A stretch of 64,000 bases of DNA, from NCBI RefSeq assembly GCF_045689235.1, contig NZ_CP136864.1, positions 3,720,001-3,784,000 on the forward strand, in the 5' to 3' direction. Position 1 is the stretch's first letter. Every line of letters begins with the position of its first letter. This stretch comes from Congregibacter variabilis. Lineage in GTDB: Bacteria > Pseudomonadota > Gammaproteobacteria > Pseudomonadales > Halieaceae. The notes beneath the pieces were generated by a model. It worked only from the letters and a program-made list of their open reading frames with translations. It ran no database searches and was not told the DNA's origin. Shown in pieces: positions 23,834 through 33,053 of the stretch. A program made the translations under genes and the position numbers.

Positions 23834-26710
23834 ATGCAAATCCAAATCGCCGCGGCCCGCGCGGTGCAGGCCAGTCTGTTTGTGCTTGTTGGGCTGTTGG
23901 CCGCCTGTGCTAGCCCCGAACCCCCCTCATCATCGGTAACTCCGATTCAGAGCCCTAACGATCGCTTCGCCTATCGTCTGGTGACTTTGGACAACGGCTT
24001 GAAAACGCTTCTTGTATCCAATCCAGAGACACCCAAAGCGGCGGCATCACTTGATGTGCAGGTCGGTAGCGGCGACAACCCTGAGGGTCGCGGTGGCTTA
24101 GCGCATTTTCTGGAGCATATGCTGTTTCTGGGTACGGCAAAGTATCCCGATGCTGCGGAGTATGAGCAGTTTGTTACCGAGCATGGCGGCACGCGAAACG
24201 CCTACACCAGCTTCGAGCACACCAACTACTTTTTTGATGTTGACGCAGATCACCTGCCCGATGCACTGGATCGTTTTGCGCAGTTTTTTATTGCGCCGAA
24301 CTTCGACGAGGCCTACGTCGACCGCGAGAGAAACGCCGTAGAGGCCGAATATCAGATGGGCCTGAAAAGCGACGGTCGTCGCGGCTTAGATGTGCTTCAG
24401 GCGTCAATGAATCCAGAGCATCCTTTTAGCCAGTTTGCCGTGGGAAGCCTGGAAAGCCTTGCTGATCGGCCTGATGCGTCAGTTCGCGACGACCTGCTGG
24501 ATTTTTACGAGAAGCATTATTCCGCTGACAACATGCGTTTGGTGATTCTTGGTAGAGAGCCTTTGGATGCACTGGAGGTGATGGCCGAGGAAATGTTCTC
24601 GGCAGTTCCAAACCTTAACGTAGAGCTTGAGCAGATTGACGTGCCGCTGTTTGTTGATTCCCAGCTGCCTATGCTGCTGAAGGTCAAGCCCCAAGGCACA
24701 TTGCGACAACTAGAGGTGAATTTCCAGATTCCCGATTATCGCGCCGACTACTACGCCAAACCCATGAGCTATGTGTCTAACCTTGTTGGACATGAGGGGG
24801 AGGGCAGCCTTTTGTCGCTGCTCAAACGCGAGGGGCTGGCAGACGGTTTGTCTTCGGGCACGGGTCTGAGCTGGCGTGGGGGAGCCTTGCTCTCAATCAC
24901 CATCGCACTCACAGAAAAAGGTGTGGCAGATTACGAGCGTGTTTTACAAGCCGTATTTGCCTATCTCGACTTGCTGCGCTCTGAAGACCCCAAAGAGTGG
25001 ATCTATGAAGAGCAATCGGCGGTATCCGCCCTGGCATTTCGTTTCCGGGAGCCCTCTGCGCCCATGCGATACGTCAGTAGTCTGAGTAATTCCATGCACT
25101 ACTATCAGGATGCGGATCTGCTTCAGGGGCCTTACCTGATGAGCGACTTTGATGCGTCTATGATTAACGATGCACTCGAGACTCTGACGCCGCCCAGGGC
25201 GCAGGTTGTGCTCACTGCGCCAGAAGTGACCACTGATCGTGAGTCGCCGTATTACGGCGTTAATTACAGTCAGTTGGGGCCCGAAGCCTTGATGTTGTCG
25301 AGATGGCGAACTGAAGATGTTGCAGGGTTACATTTGCCGGCCGCCAACCCGTTTATTGCCGAGGATGTGGAGCTCGTCACCGTGGCGGACGATAACCCCG
25401 CCTTGCCCGAGCTACGGGTAGAGCAGCCTCGAAAACGAGTTTGGTTTAAGCAGGCTGATGAGTTTCGGGTTCCCAAGGGAGCCATGTACGTGAGCTTTCG
25501 ATCGCCGCTGGTTTCGGCCTTTGCGGAACAAAAGGCTGCGTCGGCCCTTTACACAAGAATGGTGACCGACTCGCTACGTGAGTACACCTATCCGGCACTG
25601 CTCGCCGGACTGGGCTTTAATTTTTATAACCATGCCCAGGGCATTAGCATGCGGGTGAGTGGCTATAACGATAAGCAACTTATGCTGCTCAAAGAGTTGT
25701 TGGCCAGTATTGCACAGCAGTCCTTTGACCCTGCCCGCTTCGAGCGCCTGCGCCGTGACATGGTTCTGGAACTACAGAACACCGTGGCACGTCGCCCCAG
25801 CTCGCAACTTATGGATGATATGCGACGGGCGCTATCTAGCGGGTCCTACGATGAGCCCGAATTGATTGCCGCGCTGGAAGCGCTGGATGTCAAAGCTCTG
25901 GATGACTACCGAAAAGCCTTTTGGGATTCTGCGAGAGCCGAAGCGATGTTGTACGGAAACTACCCCTCAAGCGACGTTCAGGTGATGTCCGAGACGCTTG
26001 ATGCAGTATTGCGCGATGGTGACGGTGAGCCAGCTCTGGGGCCGCAGGTGTTGCGGATCGCGGAGCGTGAGTCTTTGGAACTTCACTCGCAGATTGAGCA
26101 CAACGACACAGTCGTCGCGTGGTACCTGCAGGGCGCCGGGCAAAGCTGGAGTGACCGGGCGCTCGTGGCTCTGACAGCGCAGATTACTGAGTCAGGATTT
26201 TTTCAGCAGCTGCGAACCGAGCAGCAGTTGGGCTACATCGTATCCAGCTTCCCCTGGGCGCAATATGATGTTCCGGGGCTTTTGTTGCTTATCCAGTCTC
26301 CGTCGCATTCTGCTGCCCATGTTTTTGACGCGATGCAGGAGTTTCTGGTGGGTACTTTAAATGACATCACCCAAGAGCAGTTCCAGCGACACCGTCAGGC
26401 GCTGATTAATGCGACGCTCAAGCCTCACGAAAATTTGCAGGAGCGGGCAGAGTTTTACTGGCAGTCCATCGCCACCAGGCAGTGGATGTTTGATAGCCCG
26501 GAGCAAATGGCGGCTGCTGTGGAGTCCATCAGCTATGAAGATTGGCAGCAGGCGTATCGAGAATTGTTCCTTGATGCACCGCGATCCTTGCTGGCGCTGA
26601 GTCCCGGAGCCAAAGGGGTGACACCTGAGTCGGACAGCGAAGTCTTTGCAAGTCCCGAGGCTTTGCGCCATGGTCGCGAGACTTATGCGGTGGATCTTTC
26701 GCCCCTATGA
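23834..26710 (+). CDS. M16 (pitrilysin/insulinase) metalloprotease, lipoprotein
   Basis: A 958-residue protease with a lipoprotein signal peptide (lipobox LLAAC, Cys near residue 25), so it is probably anchored in a membrane and faces the periplasm. The inverted zinc motif HFLEH is followed about 75 residues later by the third-ligand Glu in RNAVEAEY. The four-part M16 structure typical of pitrilysin (about 960 residues in E. coli PtrA) is complete, including RTEQQLGYIV in the C-terminal half. It degrades small proteins and peptides, so in principle it could also clear peptides from the 15-kb locus, but nothing links them directly. Confidence 0.95.
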   Translation: MQIQIAAARAVQASLFVLVGLLAACASPEPPSSSVTPIQSPNDRFAYRLVTLDNGLKTLLVSNPETPKAAASLDVQVGSGDNPEGRGGLAHFLEHMLFLGTAKYPDAAEYEQFVTEHGGTRNAYTSFEHTNYFFDVDADHLPDALDRFAQFFIAPNFDEAYVDRERNAVEAEYQMGLKSDGRRGLDVLQASMNPEHPFSQFAVGSLESLADRPDASVRDDLLDFYEKHYSADNMRLVILGREPLDALEVMAEEMFSAVPNLNVELEQIDVPLFVDSQLPMLLKVKPQGTLRQLEVNFQIPDYRADYYAKPMSYVSNLVGHEGEGSLLSLLKREGLADGLSSGTGLSWRGGALLSITIALTEKGVADYERVLQAVFAYLDLLRSEDPKEWIYEEQSAVSALAFRFREPSAPMRYVSSLSNSMHYYQDADLLQGPYLMSDFDASMINDALETLTPPRAQVVLTAPEVTTDRESPYYGVNYSQLGPEALMLSRWRTEDVAGLHLPAANPFIAEDVELVTVADDNPALPELRVEQPRKRVWFKQADEFRVPKGAMYVSFRSPLVSAFAEQKAASALYTRMVTDSLREYTYPALLAGLGFNFYNHAQGISMRVSGYNDKQLMLLKELLASIAQQSFDPARFERLRRDMVLELQNTVARRPSSQLMDDMRRALSSGSYDEPELIAALEALDVKALDDYRKAFWDSARAEAMLYGNYPSSDVQVMSETLDAVLRDGDGEPALGPQVLRIAERESLELHSQIEHNDTVVAWYLQGAGQSWSDRALVALTAQITESGFFQQLRTEQQLGYIVSSFPWAQYDVPGLLLLIQSPSHSAAHVFDAMQEFLVGTLNDITQEQFQRHRQALINATLKPHENLQERAEFYWQSIATRQWMFDSPEQMAAAVESISYEDWQQAYRELFLDAPRSLLALSPGAKGVTPESDSEVFASPEALRHGRETYAVDLSPL

Positions 26711-26818
26711 CATCCTTGTCATTGCTCCTTGCTTGAGGGCGCGGCGTGACGGAGTGGATTCCGGCACGTCGCGAGTTAATGAGTATCAAAATAGAACCAT
26801 CTGAGAGTTATGTGGGAC

Positions 26819-26847
26819 TTGTGATCAAAATTTAGACACCGTATGAT
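26819..26847 (+). promoter_or_regulatory. Sigma-70 type promoter for aceEF
   Basis: TTGTGA (26819-26824) and TATGAT (26842-26847) are separated by exactly 17 bp, in the 257-bp gap before aceE. Transcription from it would start near 26854 and leave a leader of about 113 bases. The rest of the gap shows no PdhR-type operator and no recognisable RNA structure. Confidence 0.6.
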
Positions 26848-26967
26848 TCGCCGAAGCGTGCTCGAGACCGTTGATTACCTCGGGTTAATTCTAATAAAGA
26901 ACTAAGTAGCGTTTCGGCGGAGGCCCAAACTGGGTGTTCGTCACGTAGCGCTGGCGGGACTACAGCA

Positions 26968-29622
26968 ATGATCGACGATATCGACCCCATCGAAACCCGG
27001 GAATGGCTGGACTCACTGGATAGCGTAGTGCGCGATGGCGGCGACAGTCGCGCTCGCTACCTTATGATCCAGTTAGCCAAGCATGCCGTTGATACGGGCG
27101 TGCCACTGCCTCCGTCGATTACGACACCTTTCAGAAATACCATCAGCCCCGAAGACGAAAAGCCCATGCCTGGCGATTTGTTTATGGAGCGTCGTATCCG
27201 CTCACTAGTGCGCTGGAACGCCCTGGCCATGGTGATGCGCGCTAACGACAACGACGAGGGCTTGGGTGGACACATCAGCAGCTTTTCGTCCTCCGCCACG
27301 CTTTATGACGTGGGCTGCAACTACTTTTTTCGTGGTACCGACGACGGGCACCCCGGTGATCTGGTTTTCTATCAGGGCCACAGCGCTCCCGGAATGTATG
27401 CACGCTCTTATTTAGAGGGCCGCTTGACAGAGGGTCAGCTCGATAACTTTCGACGTGAGGTCGATGGCAACGGACTGTCTTCGTACCCACACCCCTGGTT
27501 GATGCCGGACTACTGGCAGTTCCCCACCGTGTCTATGGGTCTGGGTCCGATTCAGGCGATTTATCAAGCGCGGGTCATGAAGTATCAAAGTGATCGTGGC
27601 CTGGTGGATCAAAAAGACCGCAACGTCTGGTGTTTTATGGGCGACGGTGAGTGTGACGAGCCTGAGTCTCTCGGGGCGATTTCTTTGGCTGGACGCGAGA
27701 AGCTCGGCAACCTCATTTTTGTCGTGAACTGTAACCTGCAACGCCTGGATGGTCCGGTGCGGGGCAACGGCAAAATTATTCAGGAACTCGAAGGCGTATT
27801 CCGCGGCGCGGGATGGGATGTTTCCAAGGTTATTTGGGGTCGCAAGTGGGACCCGCTTCTGGAACGCGATGACTCCGGCATGCTGCAAAAGCGCATGGAC
27901 GAGGTCTGTGATGGCGAACTCCAGAATTACAAATACAACGGCGGGGCCTACACCCGAGAGCACTTCTTTGGTAAATATCCAGAGTCTTTGGATCTGGTTA
28001 AAGACCTGTCTGACGATGACATCATGTATCTCAATCGCGGTGGTCACGATCCCTATAAGGTGTATGCCGCCTATGCCAAAGCCGCAGAGCAGTTTGAGCG
28101 TCCCACGGTGATTCTTGCCATGACCGTGAAAGGTTACGGTACGGGAGAGGCGGGTCAGGCGAGTAACGAAACGCACTCTCTCAAAAAGCTGGACATCGAG
28201 GCACTCAAGGCGTTCAGGGATCGTTTTGCGATTCCCATTGATGACAAAGATTTACCTTCGGTACCGTACTACCGACCTGACGAAAACAGCCCCGAAATGC
28301 GTTATATGCGCGAGCGGCGTCGTAAGTTAGGGGGCTGTATACCGTCGCGCAGAAGCGATGCGCAGGTCTTGCCGGTGCCGGGGCTAGAGGCGTTTTCAGC
28401 GCAGACAAAAAGCAGTGGCGATCGCAGCGTTTCGACCACCATGGCCTTTGTGCGCATCTTATCGACTCTCGCCAAGGACAAGGCTATCGGTCATCGTGTG
28501 GTACCGATTGTGCCCGATGAGGCGCGGACCTTCGGAATGGAAGGGATGTTCCGACAGCTCGGGATTTACTCTTCTGTGGGGCAGCGATATACGCCGCATG
28601 ATTCTGATCAAATCATGTATTACAAGGAAGACATCAAAGGACAAATTCTCGAAGAGGGTATTAACGAGGCAGGTGCGGGCTCTGCATGGTTGGCCGCGGC
28701 AACGTCCTATAGCACCAGCAACTACCCCATGGTGCCCTTCTATATTTTTTACTCCATGTTTGGTTTTCAGCGCATTGGCGATTTGCTTTGGGCCGCTGGC
28801 GACAGTCAGGCGCGCGGGTTTCTCATGGGAGCCACCTCCGGGCGTACGACGCTTAACGGCGAGGGCTTGCAGCACCAGGATGGCCACAGCCACCTGTTGG
28901 CCGCGACGATCCCCAACTGTGTCAGTTACGACCCCACTTACGCCTACGAGCTGGCGGTGATTATTCAGGACGGTATGCGCCGCATGTATTCAGAGCGAGA
29001 AAATCGCTTTTACTACATCACCACAATGAACGAGAACTATCCCCAGCCGGCCATGCCAGAAACAGAAGGCGTGGAGGCGGGCATCGTCAAAGGCATGTAT
29101 CGCTTAAAAGCCGCCGAGGCCGATGTTCCCCGCGTACGCCTGTGCGGAGCTGGCAGTATTTTGCGCGAAGTAGAAGCTGCTGCAGAAATGTTGCGCGCCG
29201 ACTACGGCGTTGATGCTGAGGTGTGGAGCCTGACGAGCATCAATGAGTTGCAGCGTGACGGCAAACAGGTAGATCGATGGAATATGTTGAATCCTGACCA
29301 GGCGCCGCGCACCGCGTTCTTCACCGAGCAGTTGCAGGCTAACGACGCTCCGGTGGTGATTGCCACGGATTACATGAAGAGTTTTGCCGAGCAATTGCGT
29401 TCTGCGTGCCCGGCGGAACTCTACGTGCTGGGTACCGACGGCTTTGGACGCAGTGATACCCGTGCCAAGCTTCGTCACTTTTTTGAAGTCAGCCGGGAGT
29501 TTGTCGTGCTGGCTGCGTTGACGGCCCTTGCGGCACGCGGTGAATACAGTTCTCAGGATGTGGCCTCAGCACGGGACGCTCTGGGAATTGACCCGAACAA
29601 AGTCGATCCCACAACAATATAA
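26968..29622 (+). CDS. aceE: Pyruvate dehydrogenase E1 component AceE
   Basis: An 884-residue homodimeric-type E1 (E. coli 887) that decarboxylates pyruvate with thiamine diphosphate and acetylates the E2 lipoyl groups. The ThDP/Mg motif is seen as GDGECDEPESLGAI ending in VNCN. Further family blocks are GGHISSFSS near residue 90, YQGHSAPGMYARSYL and LQHQDGHSH. The start ATG is 26968, with a GGGA ribosome site. It precedes aceF by 47 bp. No pdhR regulator lies upstream and no lpd (E3) gene is present downstream. The lpd-like position is taken by the glucosylglycerate genes. Confidence 0.98.
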   Translation: MIDDIDPIETREWLDSLDSVVRDGGDSRARYLMIQLAKHAVDTGVPLPPSITTPFRNTISPEDEKPMPGDLFMERRIRSLVRWNALAMVMRANDNDEGLGGHISSFSSSATLYDVGCNYFFRGTDDGHPGDLVFYQGHSAPGMYARSYLEGRLTEGQLDNFRREVDGNGLSSYPHPWLMPDYWQFPTVSMGLGPIQAIYQARVMKYQSDRGLVDQKDRNVWCFMGDGECDEPESLGAISLAGREKLGNLIFVVNCNLQRLDGPVRGNGKIIQELEGVFRGAGWDVSKVIWGRKWDPLLERDDSGMLQKRMDEVCDGELQNYKYNGGAYTREHFFGKYPESLDLVKDLSDDDIMYLNRGGHDPYKVYAAYAKAAEQFERPTVILAMTVKGYGTGEAGQASNETHSLKKLDIEALKAFRDRFAIPIDDKDLPSVPYYRPDENSPEMRYMRERRRKLGGCIPSRRSDAQVLPVPGLEAFSAQTKSSGDRSVSTTMAFVRILSTLAKDKAIGHRVVPIVPDEARTFGMEGMFRQLGIYSSVGQRYTPHDSDQIMYYKEDIKGQILEEGINEAGAGSAWLAAATSYSTSNYPMVPFYIFYSMFGFQRIGDLLWAAGDSQARGFLMGATSGRTTLNGEGLQHQDGHSHLLAATIPNCVSYDPTYAYELAVIIQDGMRRMYSERENRFYYITTMNENYPQPAMPETEGVEAGIVKGMYRLKAAEADVPRVRLCGAGSILREVEAAAEMLRADYGVDAEVWSLTSINELQRDGKQVDRWNMLNPDQAPRTAFFTEQLQANDAPVVIATDYMKSFAEQLRSACPAELYVLGTDGFGRSDTRAKLRHFFEVSREFVVLAALTALAARGEYSSQDVASARDALGIDPNKVDPTTI

Positions 29623-29669
29623 AAAGCAGTTAGCGCAGCGCTGATAGCGCCAGAGCGAGGAGAGAGTCC

Positions 29670-31292
29670 GTGGCACAGGAAACAGTCCTAGTCCCCGATA
29701 TTGGTGGTTCAGATGCTGCCGAAGTAGTCGAAGTACTGGTGAGTCCCGGCGATAGCGTCGATGTAGATCAGGGGCTGTTGGTTCTTGAATCTGATAAGGC
29801 GTCAATGGAGATACCCTCGAGCGTGGCCGGTACGGTTGTAGAAGTATTGGCCAAGGAGGGAGATCAGTTGGCCGAAGGCGCCGCGGTAGCGGTCATCGAA
29901 ACCGCCGGTGCGGCAACTGAGGCTGATTCCGCATCTAGCGCGGAAAAGATACAGGAGCCTGCGCCTGTGGAATCTGCCGCTGAAGATAACGCTGATGCTT
30001 CTGACTCGGCTCCGGCTGAGTCGCAGCTTATTGATGTAATCGTGCCCGATATTGGTACCGATGAGGCGGTGGATCTCATCGAAGTCTCTGTGAGCGTGGG
30101 TGACAGTGTTGCCGAGGGCGATACCCTGGTTGTGCTGGAAACTGATAAGGCATCCATGGAGGTGCCGTCCACCGCATCAGGTGTGGTTAAAGCACTACAA
30201 GTAGAGGAAGGACAGCAGATTAAGCAAGGTGATGTGCTTCTGGTCCTTGAAGCCGTTGTCGCACAATCTGGATCGGTGGATGCATCTAAAAGCGCTCCAG
30301 CGCCTGTGGCTGCCGTGAGTGCGCCCGCAGCATCTCCAGTTGAGGTTGCACCGGCTAGCCAGGGCGCTGTCAATGCGCCTGATTCCTCGGGTAAAGGCGT
30401 TTACGCCGGTCCGGCTGTTCGTCGCCTTGCCCGAGAATTTGGCGTGCCACTTGAATCTGTGAAAAGCAGTGGTCCGCGAGGCCGCATTCTCAAAGAAGAC
30501 CTTCATCAATACGTCAGTCGCGCTCTCGCAGCCCCCAGTTCCAGCGCTAGTGGCGCCGGAATACCGAGCATCCCCGATGTAGACTTCTCGGCTTTTGGCC
30601 CCGTGGACGTTGTCGAGCGAAGCAAGATTGACAAGGTCACCGCCACAAATATGCAACGCAGCTGGCTTAATGTTCCGCACGTAACACAGTTTGATGATGC
30701 GGATATCACCGAAATGGAAGCCTTTAGAAAGTCTTTAAAAGCCGAGGCCGAAAAGCGTGGCACGCGTCTGACACCACTGCCGTTTTTACTCAAAGCCTGC
30801 GCGGTGGCACTCAAACACAACGAAAAAATCAATTCGTCTCTCAGTGATGGTGGCAGCACCTTGACCTACAAGCGCTACGTGCACATTGGGATGGCTGTCG
30901 ACACACCCGCAGGACTTGTGGTGCCAGTGATTCGCGATGTCGATCAAAAGACTCTCTGGGAGCTTGCGGACGAGGTTATCGAGCTCGCTGGCAAGGCCCG
31001 GGATCGCAAGCTAAAGCCAGCAGATATGCAGGGCGGCGGCTTCACTGTGTCGAGTCTTGGCTCTATTGGCGGACGAGGATTCACCCCCATAGTGAATGCG
31101 CCTGAAGTGGCGATCCTGGGAGTCAGTCGTGCAGATACTCAGCCGGTATGGGATGGGCAAAGTTTTCAGCCAAGACTGCAGTTGCCCTTGGCGCTCTCTT
31201 ACGATCATAGAGTGGTAAACGGTGGTGATGCCGGTCGTTTCCTTACTGAGCTGTGCCAACTCCTTGGGGACATTCGTAAGTTATTACTTTGA
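29670..31292 (+). CDS. aceF: Dihydrolipoamide acetyltransferase E2 (AceF), two lipoyl domains
   Basis: A 540-residue E2 of the pyruvate dehydrogenase complex that transfers acetyl groups to CoA. It has two lipoyl domains (lipoyl-lysine motifs ESDKASMEIP and ETDKASMEVP) joined by Ala/Pro/Glu-rich linkers, a peripheral subunit-binding domain (AGPAVRRLAREFGV...GRILKEDL) and the catalytic domain with the active-site His in YDHRVVNGGDAGRF. E. coli AceF has three lipoyl domains, and two is common in other gammaproteobacteria. The GTG start follows GAGGAGAGAG. Its stop overlaps the TTG start of the glycerate kinase gene by 4 bp. Confidence 0.98.
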   Translation: MAQETVLVPDIGGSDAAEVVEVLVSPGDSVDVDQGLLVLESDKASMEIPSSVAGTVVEVLAKEGDQLAEGAAVAVIETAGAATEADSASSAEKIQEPAPVESAAEDNADASDSAPAESQLIDVIVPDIGTDEAVDLIEVSVSVGDSVAEGDTLVVLETDKASMEVPSTASGVVKALQVEEGQQIKQGDVLLVLEAVVAQSGSVDASKSAPAPVAAVSAPAASPVEVAPASQGAVNAPDSSGKGVYAGPAVRRLAREFGVPLESVKSSGPRGRILKEDLHQYVSRALAAPSSSASGAGIPSIPDVDFSAFGPVDVVERSKIDKVTATNMQRSWLNVPHVTQFDDADITEMEAFRKSLKAEAEKRGTRLTPLPFLLKACAVALKHNEKINSSLSDGGSTLTYKRYVHIGMAVDTPAGLVVPVIRDVDQKTLWELADEVIELAGKARDRKLKPADMQGGGFTVSSLGSIGGRGFTPIVNAPEVAILGVSRADTQPVWDGQSFQPRLQLPLALSYDHRVVNGGDAGRFLTELCQLLGDIRKLLL

Positions 31293-32209
31293 TTCCATCT
31301 GATACCGCCTCTGCAGCAAAACCCTGGCAAGAGAGTTTTCTTGAAGAGCATCGGCTACCTGATGATTATCTGGATACCGCCAATAGATGTTTTGAGCCTC
31401 TGGCGGCGATTATTGCCAAACGAAGACAAGCCAGTGGTGCTTCGCTAAGGATTGCACTCAACGGAAGTCAGGGGTCCGGCAAAAGCACATTGGCAGCCTA
31501 CCTTTGTCGCTGCCTGAAGGAGGAGCACGGACTTACTGCAGTCGCGCTATCTCTGGATGATTTCTATCTTACGCGGGCAGAGCGCCGGGAGCTTGCTGAG
31601 CGCATTCACCCTCTGCTACTCACCCGTGGTGTCCCCGGCACACATGACGTAGGCCTGCTGCGCGATGTCTTAAAAGCTTTAGGGCAGGAGTCTGAGCGGC
31701 CGGTATTCATACCGCGATTTGACAAGTCTACTGATGATCGAGCGGCAAAGGATGTCTGGACGCTTATTGATGCGCCGGTAGACGTGGTCGTGCTTGAAGG
31801 ATGGTGTCTCGGTGCTAAAAGCGAGACACCCGAGGTGGTCGCACAGCCAATTAATGCCCTGGAAAGAGATGAAGATCCCGACGCTCGTTGGAGATCGTAT
31901 TCGAATCAGTTACTCAAAGATCAGTATGAGGCCTTGTACGCTGAGCTTGATTTTTGGGTGATGCTTGCGGCTCCCGGTTTTGACGAGGTTCTGCGCTGGC
32001 GAACACAGCAGGAGCAAAAACTCCGTGAATCTGTTGCGGGGGAGGGCGAAGGTTTGATGAGTGATGCGGCCTTGAGTCGGTTCGTGCAACACTTTGAGCG
32101 CTATACCCGACAGTGTTTGCGCGACATGCCCCAGCGAGTCGATGTCCTTCTGAAGCTGAGCGGCGATCGCAGCATCGTTAGAACCCATGGCTTGGAGCTG
32201 CGGACTTGA
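31289..32209 (+). CDS. D-glycerate 3-kinase family (GLYK-like)
   Basis: A 306-residue P-loop kinase resembling plant-type glycerate kinase (GLYK) and uridine-kinase-like bacterial homologues. Walker A is GSQGSGKSTLA near residue 57, followed by ALSLDDFYLT and VVLEGWCLGA. The reaction expected is ATP plus D-glycerate to 3-phosphoglycerate. The start is TTG in a TTGA overlap with aceF, and the next gene begins in another TTGA overlap. Beside a glucosylglycerate phosphorylase, which would release glycerate, its role as the recycling kinase is well supported by context. A nucleoside or pantothenate kinase role is less likely. Confidence 0.85.
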   Translation: MIPSDTASAAKPWQESFLEEHRLPDDYLDTANRCFEPLAAIIAKRRQASGASLRIALNGSQGSGKSTLAAYLCRCLKEEHGLTAVALSLDDFYLTRAERRELAERIHPLLLTRGVPGTHDVGLLRDVLKALGQESERPVFIPRFDKSTDDRAAKDVWTLIDAPVDVVVLEGWCLGAKSETPEVVAQPINALERDEDPDARWRSYSNQLLKDQYEALYAELDFWVMLAAPGFDEVLRWRTQQEQKLRESVAGEGEGLMSDAALSRFVQHFERYTRQCLRDMPQRVDVLLKLSGDRSIVRTHGLELRT

Positions 32210-33051
32210 GTAGCGTCGTCCATTTGCTCATCACTGATCTGGATGGTTCCCTGTTGGATCATGATGATTACAGCTATGACCCGGCCAAGCCGGTGCTGCA
32301 GCTGCTTGAGGAAATGCGCATTCCTGTGATTCTCGCATCGAGTAAAACTCGTGCAGAAATGCTGGAGCTACGCGCGGAGCTTGGCAATGAACATCCGTTT
32401 ATTGTTGAAAACGGCGCCGCGATTTATGTGCCCCAGCGGTATTTTCAAAAGCAGCCTGCTGGTACCGAGCTTCGCGAGGGTTACTGGGTTCGGGAACTGG
32501 TGCCGTCGCGGGGTCATTGGCAGAACGCCATCGATAAGTTGCGACAGAAGATGCCCGGATGCTTCATGGACTTCGCCACCGCAGGCACGGCCGGCATAGC
32601 TCAGATGACCGGCCTCAGTGCCGAGAAAGCAGCTTTGGCCAATGAGCGTCAGTACAGTGAGCCTGTGCAATGGCGCGGGAGCGAGCGGGAGCTTGAAGTG
32701 TTTTTGGATGAGCTCTCGGCAGCCGGCGCGAAGGTGCTCAAGGGTGGGCGCTTTTACAGCGTTGCCGGAGACTGCGACAAGGGGCAGGCGTTGCTCTGGC
32801 TACGTCAGGAATATGCGCTGGCCGCAAAGGCTTCGGCTGTTTATGATCTTGCGGTAGGGGATGGAGAGAACGACATCCCCATGCTCGAACTAGCTCATCG
32901 GGCTTTACAGATACCCGCGCATGACCGTGCGCTGCCGAGGCTTGAACGAAAAGACGGCGTTATTGTTGGAGAAGGTTTCGGGCCACAGGCCTGGGCATTT
33001 GGGGTTCGCGAATGGTTGCGTGGCCTGTATCAGTCTCGAGAGGACGTTTGA
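32206..33051 (+). CDS. Glucosyl/mannosyl-3-phosphoglycerate phosphatase (HAD-IIB)
   Basis: A 281-residue HAD-superfamily IIB phosphatase of the mannosyl-3-phosphoglycerate phosphatase (MpgP/YedP) group. Motif I is ITDLDGSLLDHDD with the nucleophile and acid Asp, the Ser/Thr motif II is LASSKT, and motif III/IV is VGDGENDIPML. It should remove phosphate from glycosyl-3-phosphoglycerate to give glucosyl- or mannosylglycerate. It starts with TTG in a 4-bp overlap, two bases before the ATG of the GT81 synthase gene downstream, as expected for consecutive pathway steps. The sugar (glucose or mannose) cannot be fixed from this gene alone. Confidence 0.88.
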   Translation: MSSVVHLLITDLDGSLLDHDDYSYDPAKPVLQLLEEMRIPVILASSKTRAEMLELRAELGNEHPFIVENGAAIYVPQRYFQKQPAGTELREGYWVRELVPSRGHWQNAIDKLRQKMPGCFMDFATAGTAGIAQMTGLSAEKAALANERQYSEPVQWRGSERELEVFLDELSAAGAKVLKGGRFYSVAGDCDKGQALLWLRQEYALAAKASAVYDLAVGDGENDIPMLELAHRALQIPAHDRALPRLERKDGVIVGEGFGPQAWAFGVREWLRGLYQSREDV

Positions 33052-33053
33052 GA

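Noticed and set aside
27412..28176. 254-codon minus-strand frame
   Set aside because: It is antisense to conserved aceE sequence, including the thiamine diphosphate motif.
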